The notes under the pieces were generated by a model, which saw nothing but the letters and a program-made list of their open reading frames with translations, was not told the DNA's origin and did not search any database. Below are positions 23,596 through 30,957 of a stretch of 44,664 bases of DNA, piece after piece. This DNA is from Alphaproteobacteria bacterium. Lineage in GTDB: Bacteria; Pseudomonadota; Alphaproteobacteria; Rickettsiales; SXRF01. Where the stretch lies: contig JAGVLW010000095.1 of NCBI GenBank assembly GCA_020054105.1, forward strand, positions 1 to 44,664, in the 5' to 3' direction. A program made the position numbers and the translations under genes. Every line of letters starts with the position of its first letter. Position 1 is the stretch's first letter.

Positions 23596-25830
23596 ATGAG
23601 TATCACTATCAATAACAGAAAGAACCGCCGCCGCTTAAAGGCGCTGCAACAATCCATTCCGGCTACGTTATTATTTTCGCTCGCCGCGCCGATGCCGCTT
23701 TTTGCGCAAGCTGCCGTAGCGCAAGATAACGCGCAAAAAACAGTGGCCGCTTCCGTCAAGCATAAGGAAAAAACTAAAACTCCCGCCGAGACATCCGGTG
23801 CAGAAAAAACCATGCCGACCGTGGTGGTCAAAACGACGGCGCTTCCCAATGACGGCGCCGTTGATGGGTATAAGGCGGGTATGAGCCGTAGCTCGACGCG
23901 CACCCAGACGCCTCTCATCGACGTTCCGCAATCGATTTCCGTGGTGACGCAGGACCAGATTCAAGACCAGGGTATTCGCAGCATGGGCGAGGCCATTCGC
24001 TACGTTCCCGGCATCGTGGTTCATCAGGGCGAAAGCAACCGCGACCAGCTCACCATTCGCGGGAACAACACCACTGCGGATTTCTTCATCGACGGCGCCC
24101 GCGACGACGCGCAATATTTTCGCGATCTCTATAACATCGACCGCGTCGAAGTGCTCAAGGGCCCCAACGCCATGGCCTTTGGCCGCGGCGGCAGCGGCGG
24201 TGTCGTTAACCGTATTTCCAAAACCGCCGATGGAACGCGGGTACGCCAGGCCATTGTAGAAGGCGGCGCGTATGATCATAAACGCATTCAGGCGGATGTC
24301 GGCGATAAAATCAGCGACACGTTTTCATTTCGTATTAACGGCATGCTGGAAGAGTCAGGCACATTCCGCCAATACAGCGATGTCGAACGTCATGGCTTCA
24401 ACCCTACGGCCACGCTCGCTCTGGGAGAGAATACCAGCCTCCAGGCCGGATATGAGTATTTCCATGATAATCGCTTCAACGACCGCGGCATACCATCGCA
24501 AAACGGCCTGCCCTACCGTACCGACCCCAGGACATTTTTTGGCGATCCAACGCAAAATGAGTCGGACGCTACGATTAATTCCGGATATGCTATTTTCACG
24601 CATGACTTCACGTCCGATCTCCAGCTGCGCAACTACACGCGCTATACCGATAATTCTAAATTCTATCAAGACGTCTATGCGGGCAGTGCCGTAAACGGCG
24701 CCGGTAATTTGAGCATCGTCGGCTATAACAATGACATTGAGCGTGGTAATTTTACCAATCAAACCGACCTGACCAAAAAGTTCGAAACCGGGTCGTTGAA
24801 ACACACTGCCCTTGTTGGCATGGAAATCACCCGGCAGGATTCGGAAGCGTTCCGCAACACCGCCTTCTTCAACGATGCCACGACATCCGTGACGGTCCCC
24901 GCGAGTAATCCTATTACCACTGCTCCGATCACGTTCAGACAATCGGCGAGCGATGCGGATAACCATTCCGAGGTGCGCGTGTATGCGGGGTATGTTCAGG
25001 ATCAGATAGACATTACAAAACACCTGCAACTGATCGGCGGCCTGCGTTTCGACAGTTTCGACCTCAGCTATCACAACAATCGTAACGGGCAAAGCTTCAG
25101 CCGGACCGATAATCTTCTGTCGCCGCGCCTGGGCGTTGTCGTCAAGCCGCAGGATAACCTGTCGCTATATGGCAGCTATGGCGTGAGCCACCTTCCCAGC
25201 TCCGGCGACCAGTTTTCCACGCTGACGATAGCGACGGATGCCCTGAAACCCGAAAAGCTCGAGAACTATGAAATCGGCGCAAAATGGGACATCAATCCCT
25301 CGCTGAACCTAACGGCCGCGGTCTATCAGCTGGATCGCACCAATACAAGTGCCGTCGATCCGAACGATCCGACGCTGCTCGTTCCCACCGGAGCGTCGCG
25401 TACCCGCGGCGTCGAATTCGGCGCAACCGGGCGCATCGCCGATCAATGGCAGATCATCGGCGCCTATGCGTTTCAGGACGCGGAAATCACAAAAACAACG
25501 TCGACCGCCGCCGCGGGCAGAAAAGTCGCCCTGGTGCCGGAGCACATGCTATCGGTCTGGAACAAATATGATTTCACGCCACAATGGTCCGCCGCCATCG
25601 GTGCGATTCATCAGACGAAGCAATTCGCGGCCATTGATAATACCGTCACATTGAAGGGCTACACGCGCTTTGACGGAGCGGTGTACTACAACATAACCCC
25701 GGACGCCCGCCTCCAATTGAATGTCGAGAATCTTTTGGATAGGAACTATATTCAAACGGCGCACAACAATAACAATATCCAGCCCGGTTCACCCCAGACA
25801 TTCCGGGTATCATTGTTAGCCAATTTTTAG
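23596..25830 (+). CDS. TonB-dependent siderophore receptor (catecholate type, Fiu-like)
   Basis: This 744-residue outer membrane barrel starts at the ATG at 23596 behind an AGGAG Shine-Dalgarno. The signal peptide ends in the LFAQAAVAQ region. The plug domain reads TPLIDVPQSISVVTQDQIQDQGIRSMGEAIRYVPGI, then DQLTIRGNNTTADFFIDGARDDAQYFRDLYNIDRVEVLKGPNAMAFGRGGSGGVVN, which is the pattern of the ferri-catecholate receptor group. The barrel ends TFRVSLLANF with the C-terminal Phe needed for BAM recognition. TVVVKTTA near the mature N-terminus is the probable TonB box. Its place after tonB-exbB-exbD gives a complete energised uptake unit, but the actual siderophore cannot be read from sequence. Confidence 0.94.
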   Translation: MSITINNRKNRRRLKALQQSIPATLLFSLAAPMPLFAQAAVAQDNAQKTVAASVKHKEKTKTPAETSGAEKTMPTVVVKTTALPNDGAVDGYKAGMSRSSTRTQTPLIDVPQSISVVTQDQIQDQGIRSMGEAIRYVPGIVVHQGESNRDQLTIRGNNTTADFFIDGARDDAQYFRDLYNIDRVEVLKGPNAMAFGRGGSGGVVNRISKTADGTRVRQAIVEGGAYDHKRIQADVGDKISDTFSFRINGMLEESGTFRQYSDVERHGFNPTATLALGENTSLQAGYEYFHDNRFNDRGIPSQNGLPYRTDPRTFFGDPTQNESDATINSGYAIFTHDFTSDLQLRNYTRYTDNSKFYQDVYAGSAVNGAGNLSIVGYNNDIERGNFTNQTDLTKKFETGSLKHTALVGMEITRQDSEAFRNTAFFNDATTSVTVPASNPITTAPITFRQSASDADNHSEVRVYAGYVQDQIDITKHLQLIGGLRFDSFDLSYHNNRNGQSFSRTDNLLSPRLGVVVKPQDNLSLYGSYGVSHLPSSGDQFSTLTIATDALKPEKLENYEIGAKWDINPSLNLTAAVYQLDRTNTSAVDPNDPTLLVPTGASRTRGVEFGATGRIADQWQIIGAYAFQDAEITKTTSTAAAGRKVALVPEHMLSVWNKYDFTPQWSAAIGAIHQTKQFAAIDNTVTLKGYTRFDGAVYYNITPDARLQLNVENLLDRNYIQTAHNNNNIQPGSPQTFRVSLLANF

Positions 25831-25862
25831 CGGTTATAAAATCTCGCCTTTACGATCGCGGT

Positions 25863-25893
25863 GGGGGGCTTGCGCTAATGGCGTAAGCCCCCC
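25863..25893. terminator. GC-rich stem-loop after the receptor gene
   Basis: Arms at 25863-25875 (GGGGGGCTTGCGC) and 25881-25893 (GCGTAAGCCCCCC) pair over 13 positions with one G-T wobble around a 5-nt loop. It lies 32 nt after the receptor stop, where a terminator is expected, but no T-run follows on the plus strand. It is the first of a series of stem-loops reaching to the tRNA. Confidence 0.6.
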
Positions 25894-26185
25894 GAAGCCC
25901 GTCGTCGCCCAAGTGGGCTATGCCGGGGCACTGCTTTGCCCAAGATGTCGGTCTCCGCATGGCTGCGCCAGGCGTAGCCCGTCAGGGCGAAGCGTGGTGG
26001 GACCGAGAGAAATGACAAATGGTCTTCTGACCATTTGCCGTCAAGCGGCGGCTCGGCCATTTTTATATATGGATGTTGGCCTGCGCCGTCAATTTTTTCT
26101 CCTGAAAAAATTACGAACCTCCTTCTTCGGTTCGCACGTTCTAACCATCTTAAAGAACGCGCCTCTAAAGGCGCGTTCTTTAAGA
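25894..26185. other. Non-coding region made of consecutive stem-loops
   Basis: No credible gene is present between the receptor and the tRNA. The region contains hairpins at 25907-25918 (GCCCA/TGGGC), 25926-25941 (GGGCA/TGCCC), 25961-25979 (GGCTGCGCC/GGCGTAGCC), 26016-26037 (CAAATGGTC TTCT GACCATTTG, perfect), 26046-26088 (CGGCG and GGCCA pairing with TGGCC and CGCCG), 26091-26112 (AATTTTTTC TCCT GAAAAAATT, perfect), 26114-26134 (CGAACC/GGTTCG) and 26145-26188. It also carries a copy of the tRNA 3' end at 25995-26013. It may be the scar of a mobile element or a structured RNA. Confidence 0.65.
25995..26013. repeat. Partial duplicate of the tRNA-Arg 3' end
   Basis: The 19 nt starting TGGTGGGACCGAGAG match 26186-26204, which encode the CCA end, acceptor 3' strand and part of the T-arm of tRNA-Arg(CCU), at 18 of 19 positions and in the same orientation. 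The copies lie 191 nt apart. A short direct repeat of a tRNA 3' end is the usual footprint of an integrase attachment site, but no integrase gene is present between them. Confidence 0.7.
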
Positions 26186-26188
26186 TGG
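26145..26188. terminator. Perfect 19-bp inverted repeat abutting the tRNA 3' end
   Basis: The arms 26145-26163 and 26170-26188 are perfectly complementary (CCATCTTAAAGAACGCGCC in the left arm) around the loop TCTAAA. On the minus strand it begins with the CCA of the tRNA and follows directly downstream, so it could end tRNA transcription, although no clear T-run follows. Inclusion of the CCA in the stem is unusual and could affect 3' processing. Confidence 0.6.
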
Positions 26189-26262
26189 TGGGACCGAGAG
26201 GAATCGAACCTCCGACCTAGAGTTTAGGAAACTCCCGCTCTATCCGACTGAGCTACGGCCCC
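26186..26262 (-). tRNA. tRNA-Arg (anticodon CCU)
   Basis: Read on the minus strand, the 77-nt gene folds into a normal cloverleaf. The acceptor GGGGCCG pairs with CGGTCCC. The D-arm is GCTC..GAGC. The anticodon stem GGAGT/ACTCT closes a 7-nt loop TTCCTAA, giving anticodon CCU, which reads the AGG codon. The T-arm is GGAGG TTCGATT CCTCT. The discriminator base is A, and CCA is encoded at 26186-26188. Confidence 0.96.
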
Positions 26263-26461
26263 TCCTTTGGGCTTCTAGCATTTTATGGCCGCGGCACCAA
26301 GCACTTAAACGCCGCGCGGAAAGCGTCCGCTACCGGTTTTATGTGTATTTTATGTATAACTGGTTTTTCTATTACGGAAAAATTACGCGCCTTGTTCTCT
26401 TATGCCGCGCTCGGGTGGCAATGTAAAAATTGCGGCCTGCATTTTCGACAAAGGAGGGCAT
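26263..26461. other. Intergenic region upstream of small lipoprotein
   Basis: These 199 nt between the tRNA and the small lipoprotein hold the tRNA promoter on the minus strand and the lipoprotein promoter on the plus strand. An AT-rich stretch lies around 26335-26375, but no clear hexamer pair stands out and no other gene is seen. Confidence 0.35.
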
Positions 26462-26635
26462 ATGAGCAAGATAGTGAATATCATTCTGGAGATGGTGACG
26501 TTGACATTCCTGGTCGCCTGCAATCCGGGCTATAGCCCATCCGATTTCACGCTCAACGACGCCAACGACCCGGCGTTCGGCGGATTGGGAAACCAAAAAA
26601 TTTCTTATTTACACAATGTTCTGGAAGATTTCTGA
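26462..26635 (+). CDS. Small putative lipoprotein (57 aa), hypothetical
   Basis: This short ORF has a near-perfect Shine-Dalgarno (AAAGGAGGG) 5 nt before the ATG. The protein has a charged start (MSKIVN), a hydrophobic stretch and a lipobox-like LVAC at about residues 17-20, so a mature lipoprotein of about 38 residues is likely. The tail (YSPSDFTLNDANDPAFGGLGNQ) matches nothing I recognise. It is followed 12 nt later by a strong inverted repeat that can serve as terminator. Another small lipoprotein lies convergently beyond it. Confidence 0.65.
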   Translation: MSKIVNIILEMVTLTFLVACNPGYSPSDFTLNDANDPAFGGLGNQKISYLHNVLEDF

Positions 26636-26646
26636 CCCGCCTATAA

Positions 26647-26678
26647 ATTAAAGGGAAGTCCAAAAACTTCCCTTTAAT
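26647..26678. terminator. Bidirectional terminator hairpin
   Basis: ATTAAAGGGAAGT and ACTTCCCTTTAAT form a perfect 13-bp stem with the loop CCAAAA between two convergent genes. The A/T ends supply short T-runs in both directions. Confidence 0.75.
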
Positions 26679-26701
26679 GAGCGCACCAACCGAACATTGG
26701 G

Positions 26702-26989
26702 TTAGTCTTTTTCCTCAATCACCTGCTTGGATTCGCTGGTGGTGGTTTTATTGAGAAGGCCTTTGGGGTCTTTGGTCGTTTTCGATTTCACGACCGCTTT
26801 TTTATGGCCTTCATCATCCACATCCACTTCGGTGGAGGATTCGCGCTTGGTCGTCGTTCCCTCGGCATCGGTGGAAACGGTGGTTCTTTCGTATTTGCCG
26901 GGAGCCCGGTCCAGGGCGGTGCGCTCTTCGGTGCAGGCGCCCAATGCCAGGGCGGATATAGCAACTAACATTGTTAAGTTCTTTTCCAT
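26702..26989 (-). CDS. Small lipoprotein (95 aa), hypothetical
   Basis: The protein starts MEKNLTMLVAISALALGAC, a lipoprotein signal with lipobox LGAC. The mature part is very hydrophilic, rich in Thr, Lys, Glu and Asp (TVSTDAEGTTTKRESSTEVDVDDEGHKKAVVKSKTT), and probably unstructured. An AAGGAA Shine-Dalgarno lies upstream. It sits downstream of the DUF3309-like gene on the same strand and might be co-transcribed. No function can be assigned. Confidence 0.75.
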   Translation of the reverse strand: MEKNLTMLVAISALALGACTEERTALDRAPGKYERTTVSTDAEGTTTKRESSTEVDVDDEGHKKAVVKSKTTKDPKGLLNKTTTSESKQVIEEKD

Positions 26990-27017
26990 AGATTCATTCC
27001 TTGTTTGGTTGTGTAAT

Positions 27018-27176
27018 TTAAATACGGCCGGTAAGCAGCAAAATGAGCAGGATAATGACTATCAAGCCAGCGCCGCCGCTGGGATAATAGCCCCAGCTCT
27101 GGCTGTAGGGCCAGGTGGGCAGCGCGCTGATCAAGATGACGATCAGCACGATCAGTAACAATGTCGATAAACTCAT
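27018..27176 (-). CDS. DUF3309 family small membrane protein
   Basis: The 52-residue protein starts MSLSTLLLIVLIVILISALPTW behind a GGAGG Shine-Dalgarno; an upstream in-frame ATG at 27206 is less likely. Two hydrophobic segments flank the conserved SALPTWPYSQSWGYYPSGG motif, and it ends LLLTGRI, which is the DUF3309 pattern as I know it. These small inner membrane proteins are common in alphaproteobacteria and are of unknown function. Confidence 0.85.
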   Translation of the reverse strand: MSLSTLLLIVLIVILISALPTWPYSQSWGYYPSGGAGLIVIILLILLLTGRI

Positions 27177-27315
27177 AACAACCTCCAAATCATTCTTCTC
27201 ATTCATTTTTACAGTGACAGACTGTTTGCAAGATTACGATGCGGCTTCACTGTTCCTTGAATAAAGAACCCATAAAGACACGGCGCTAAAAATCGCTGCC
27301 TTGGCAGGCACGGTT

Positions 27316-27336
27316 TATGCTAGGGTCTATGCTAGG
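27316..27336. repeat. Short direct repeat before the antiporter gene
   Basis: TATGCTAGG occurs at 27316-27324 and again at 27328-27336, with a period of 12, about 27 nt before the antiporter start. It could be an activator or regulator site or a doubled -10 region. Nothing else is recognised in the 186-nt gap between the small membrane protein and the antiporter. Confidence 0.35.
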
Positions 27337-27362
27337 ATGAGAATCCTGCAACGGAGCGGCTA

Positions 27363-28559
27363 TTGGAACATACGAACCAGATTATTTTGATCGGCACCTT
27401 CCTGATGCTGCTGAGCGTATTGGCGGGGCAGATCTCCACCCGCCTGGGCGCGCCCTTGCTGCTGACCTTCCTGGGCGTCGGCATTTTCTTCGGCGAGGAC
27501 GGGCCCGGCGGCATTGTTTTCAACGATAACCATAGCGCGTTTTTCGTCTGCTCGATTGCCCTGGCCATCATCTTGTTCGACGGCGGCTTGCGCATGCAAA
27601 GCACCATCTTCAAAAAAGCCTTCAAGCCGGCCTTGGCGCTTTCCACCGTCGGCGTGCTGATTACGGCGGTCATCACCGGCGGCTTCGCCACCTGGCTCAT
27701 GGGGGTGAACCCCCTGCACGGGATGCTGATCGGCTCCATCGTCGCCTCGACCGATGCCGCTGCCGTGTTCCTGCTGCTGCACCAGCGCGGCATCCGGCTG
27801 AGGGAGCAGGTGAGTGCGACGCTGGAGGTGGAGTCCGGCCTTAACGACCCGATGGCAGTATTTTTGACCATTTCCTGCGTCAGCCTGATGGGCGTCGGGG
27901 CGCAGGCGCATTGGATAGATATTCTCGGCCTGTTCGTCAAGCAGATGGGGCTGGGGCTGGTCATCGGCTATGCCGGCGGCCTCGGGCTTGCACATCTGCT
28001 GCGCTTCATCCGCCTCGATGTCGGCGTCTATCCCGTCGTCGTGCTGGCCGGCGGGCTGCTGGTCTTTGGCGGCACCAACACCGTCGATGGCAGCGGGTTT
28101 CTGGCGGTGTATATTGCCGGCGTGACCTTCGCCAATAGCGGCTACCAGAAACTCATGCTCATCAAGCAGTTCAACGACGGCATGGCGTGGATCGCGCAGC
28201 TGGTGATGATGCTGACGCTCGGCCTGCTCGTCACCCCGACCAGGCTCGTGGAATATATTATGCCGGCGATCCTCATCGCCCTCATGCTGATCGTGGTGGC
28301 GCGGCCTGTCGCCGTGTGGTTCTGCCTGCAAGGCAGCAGCTTCAACGGGCGCGAAAAAATATTTATCTCCTGGGTCGGGCTGCGCGGCGCCATTCCCATT
28401 TACCTCGCCCTCATTCCCGCGCTTTCCGGCATTGAAAACGGGCAATATTATTTCAATGTCGCCTTTATCATCGTGCTGGCCTCGCTCGTGTTGCAGGGCT
28501 GGACGATCAACCCGCTCGCCCGCCGGCTCGGCATTGTCGAAGAAGCGCCGAAATCCTGA
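27363..28559 (+). CDS. Potassium/proton or sodium/proton antiporter, NhaP2/CvrA-like (CPA1)
   Basis: This 398-residue polytopic membrane protein has about 12-13 helices. It begins at a TTG at 27363 (MEHTNQIILIGTFLMLLSVLAGQIS) with CGGAG upstream. CPA signatures include LLLTFLGVGIFFGEDGPGGI, AIILFDGGLRMQ, ASTDAAAVFLLL and ESGLNDPMAVFLT, with the membrane Asp pair region, and SWVGLRGAIPIYLALIP near the end. NhaP2 normally carries C-terminal TrkA-C and extra domains, but this protein ends after the transporter, so it may lack that regulation. Whether K+ or Na+ is moved cannot be decided. Confidence 0.88.
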   Translation: MEHTNQIILIGTFLMLLSVLAGQISTRLGAPLLLTFLGVGIFFGEDGPGGIVFNDNHSAFFVCSIALAIILFDGGLRMQSTIFKKAFKPALALSTVGVLITAVITGGFATWLMGVNPLHGMLIGSIVASTDAAAVFLLLHQRGIRLREQVSATLEVESGLNDPMAVFLTISCVSLMGVGAQAHWIDILGLFVKQMGLGLVIGYAGGLGLAHLLRFIRLDVGVYPVVVLAGGLLVFGGTNTVDGSGFLAVYIAGVTFANSGYQKLMLIKQFNDGMAWIAQLVMMLTLGLLVTPTRLVEYIMPAILIALMLIVVARPVAVWFCLQGSSFNGREKIFISWVGLRGAIPIYLALIPALSGIENGQYYFNVAFIIVLASLVLQGWTINPLARRLGIVEEAPKS

Positions 28560-28671
28560 ATTAATCATCCCAAAATAACACAATCAGTGATTGTTTTAAT
28601 CAAAAATTAAACAATCAACAATAGCATTATACCCATGGTTTTTGCGTAAGGAAACACAACGAGGCAGCCTC

Positions 28672-30399
28672 ATGAGTCCAGCACTTGCTCAACCGTCGCT
28701 ATCTCCCATCAGCATCTTGCTCGTCGAAGATAACAAAGGCGACGCATTGCTGATAGAGGAAGCTCTGGAAGACGCGGCGCCCAAGGCATTTCTTGTCTCG
28801 CACGCATCGACGCTGGAGATGGCGGAGCCGCAATACCGGCAGCAGGAATTCAACGTGCTGCTGCTCGACCTCAACCTGCCGGGCGTGTCCGGCATGGAGG
28901 CGGTGGAGAAGCTGCGCGCCGATCTGCCGACGACGCCCATCATCGTCATGACCGGCCTCGACGACGAAAAGAGGGCGCTGGGCACCATGCAGCGCGGCGC
29001 GCAGGATTACATCGTCAAAGGCCAGTACGGCAATAACATCCTGCCGCGCGTGATCCGCTACGCCATCGAGCGCAAGCGTTTTGAAACAAGGGTGATCGAG
29101 CTCGTGCATTTCGACCAGATCACCGGCCTCATCAACCGCGAAGTGTTTCTCGACCGGCTGGAAGGCGTCATATCGCTGGCCAACCAGAACGTCATGCCGC
29201 TGGCGGTGATGCTGTTAAGCTTGCGGCGTTTCAAGGATGTGACGGCCACGCTCGGCCATGAGGTCGGCAACAAGCTGCTCAAAGCCGTCGCCGTGCGGCT
29301 GAAAGAATGCCTCATGCGCCAAGACGCGATCGCGCGCTTGGAGGGCGACGAGTTCATTTTGCTCATCGCCGGGCAGCTGGCGTCGCCGGAAAGCCTGGCG
29401 GGTTTTTGCCAGCAAATTATCGAGGCCATCGAGCGGCCCTTCGAGATCAACGACCATTCGGTGCGCATCGGCTGCAGCATCGGCGTAGCGACCTATCCCA
29501 GCTGCGGCAAAGATGCAATCGAGCTGGCCAAACATGCCGATATTTCGCTGCATCGCGCCCGGCAGAACGTCAAGAACACGTTCCTGTTTTATACCCAGAC
29601 GCTCAACCAGGAGCTCAACGAGCGCATCACGCTGGAAAAGGAATTGCAGGCCGCCATCAAGCGGCAGGAACTGCTCGCTTACTACCAGCCCATCGTCGAT
29701 CTGAAAAGCAACCGCATCTGCGGTGTCGAGACGCTGATGCGCTGGAAACACGCGGAAAAAGGCTTCATTCCGCCCAACGTGTTCATTCCGCTGGCAGAAA
29801 AATCGGAGCTGATCCTCGAGATCAGCGACTATGTGATGAAACAGGCATGCAAGGATTTCCTGTCCTGGAAAGACCTTATCGCGTCGCCGTTTTACGTCGC
29901 CGTCAATCTTTCGGCGCGCGACTTTCAGCAAAAGGATTTCGTCGAACGCCTGGGGCACATGCTAAAGGCCACCGGCATGAACCCTAAAGACCTCGCCTTG
30001 GAAGTCACCGAAGGCACTCTGATGGAAAATCCGCAGCAGGCAATCGGCACGCTGACTGCCTGCCGTGCATTAGGCGCGGCCATTTTCGTCGACGATTTCG
30101 GTACCGGCTATTCGAGCCTGAGCTATCTCAGCAAGCTGCCGCTCGACATATTGAAAATCGACCGCTCGTTCGTCGCCGACATTACCACCAACGGGCATAA
30201 TCTTTTGATCGCTACCGCTACCATCAACCTCGCCCATGCGCTGAATTTGAAAGTCGTGGCGGAAGGCATCGAGACGAAGGAGCAAAAAGAATTGCTCAGC
30301 ATTCTCGGCTGCGACAAGGCGCAAGGCTATTATTTCGCCAAGCCGATGCCGGCAAGCGAGCTCGTCGCCTGGCTGGGCCGGGATTCCGCCGTAGCGTAA
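28672..30399 (+). CDS. Receiver-GGDEF-EAL protein: degenerate cyclase, intact phosphodiesterase
   Basis: This protein of about 575 residues starts at the ATG at 28672 (MSPALAQPSL); a TTG at 28642 is in frame. The receiver has Asp66 (LLLDLNLPGVSG). The GGDEF domain has lost the metal Asp (LLSLRRFKD instead of a DLDRFK-type motif), reads GHEVGN instead of GD, and has EGDEF, so cyclase activity is unlikely. The EAL domain is complete: GVETLMRW, NLSARDFQ, EVTEGTLM, VDDFGTGYSSL, LKIDRSF, VAEGIET and QGYYFAKP, so it should hydrolyse c-di-GMP. It is the functional mirror image of the protein encoded at 19812. Confidence 0.94.
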   Translation: MSPALAQPSLSPISILLVEDNKGDALLIEEALEDAAPKAFLVSHASTLEMAEPQYRQQEFNVLLLDLNLPGVSGMEAVEKLRADLPTTPIIVMTGLDDEKRALGTMQRGAQDYIVKGQYGNNILPRVIRYAIERKRFETRVIELVHFDQITGLINREVFLDRLEGVISLANQNVMPLAVMLLSLRRFKDVTATLGHEVGNKLLKAVAVRLKECLMRQDAIARLEGDEFILLIAGQLASPESLAGFCQQIIEAIERPFEINDHSVRIGCSIGVATYPSCGKDAIELAKHADISLHRARQNVKNTFLFYTQTLNQELNERITLEKELQAAIKRQELLAYYQPIVDLKSNRICGVETLMRWKHAEKGFIPPNVFIPLAEKSELILEISDYVMKQACKDFLSWKDLIASPFYVAVNLSARDFQQKDFVERLGHMLKATGMNPKDLALEVTEGTLMENPQQAIGTLTACRALGAAIFVDDFGTGYSSLSYLSKLPLDILKIDRSFVADITTNGHNLLIATATINLAHALNLKVVAEGIETKEQKELLSILGCDKAQGYYFAKPMPASELVAWLGRDSAVA

Positions 30400-30405
30400 T
30401 AGGCG

Positions 30406-30897
30406 CTATTTCACGATGCTGCGCAGCATCCACAGCGCTTTCTGATGCACCTGGATGCGGGCGATGGCGAGGTCTTGTGACTCTTCGTCGCTCAACTCAT
30501 CGGCCAAGTGCTTGGCTTTTTGCGCCGAGCTAACGACGCGTTCATGCAGCGCGATCAGGTTGGCGATCATGCGGTCGGCCACCAGATCCTTGTTGCGCTC
30601 TTTATTGAGCGGGTTGGAAAGCGTGCCCACCAATTGCAGGATTTCGTCGTAATGGTTGGGTAGCGCATACGCGTCGAGCGCGCGGATACGCTCGGCGATT
30701 TCGTCGATCGCTGCGAACAGCTCGGTATATTGCTGCTCGAACAGCGTATGCAGGCTGACGAATTTCGGGCCCTCGACGTTCCAATGGTAGTTGTGGGTCA
30801 GCAGGTAAAGCGCATAGGTGTCTTTGAGGACATGCTGCAGCGCGCCGGCGACCGACGTTTCGGCCTTGGCGGCGGGCTTCATGGATAGTTTAGCCAT
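30406..30897 (-). CDS. dps: Dps family ferritin-like DNA-protection protein
   Basis: The 163-residue protein has the Dps ferroxidase signature LLTHNYHWNVEGPKFVSLHTLFEQQYTELFAAIDEIAERIR (His, Asp, Glu ligands) and a Lys-rich N-terminal tail (MAKLSMKPAAKAE) able to bind DNA. Dps dodecamers oxidise Fe(II) with peroxide and protect DNA in stress. A GGAGA Shine-Dalgarno precedes the ATG. The gene converges on the receiver-GGDEF-EAL gene with a 6-nt gap. Confidence 0.94.
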   Translation of the reverse strand: MAKLSMKPAAKAETSVAGALQHVLKDTYALYLLTHNYHWNVEGPKFVSLHTLFEQQYTELFAAIDEIAERIRALDAYALPNHYDEILQLVGTLSNPLNKERNKDLVADRMIANLIALHERVVSSAQKAKHLADELSDEESQDLAIARIQVHQKALWMLRSIVK

Positions 30898-30957
30898 ACG
30901 GATTCTCCTTGGTTTATGGGACGCCTATTTTAGCATCATGGCGCCTGCGAGTAAACC

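Noticed and set aside
25863..26188. CRISPR array
   Set aside because: The region has many hairpins, but they differ in sequence and there is no constant repeat-spacer period and no cas gene.
25913..26227. Short plus-strand frames of 61-104 residues across the stem-loop region
   Set aside because: They run through the hairpins and into the tRNA, have no Shine-Dalgarno and no plausible protein features.
27360..28583. 407-residue open frame on the minus strand
   Set aside because: It is exactly antisense to the antiporter gene and made of His, Gln, Asp and Glu-rich sequence without domains. It is a shadow of a membrane protein gene.
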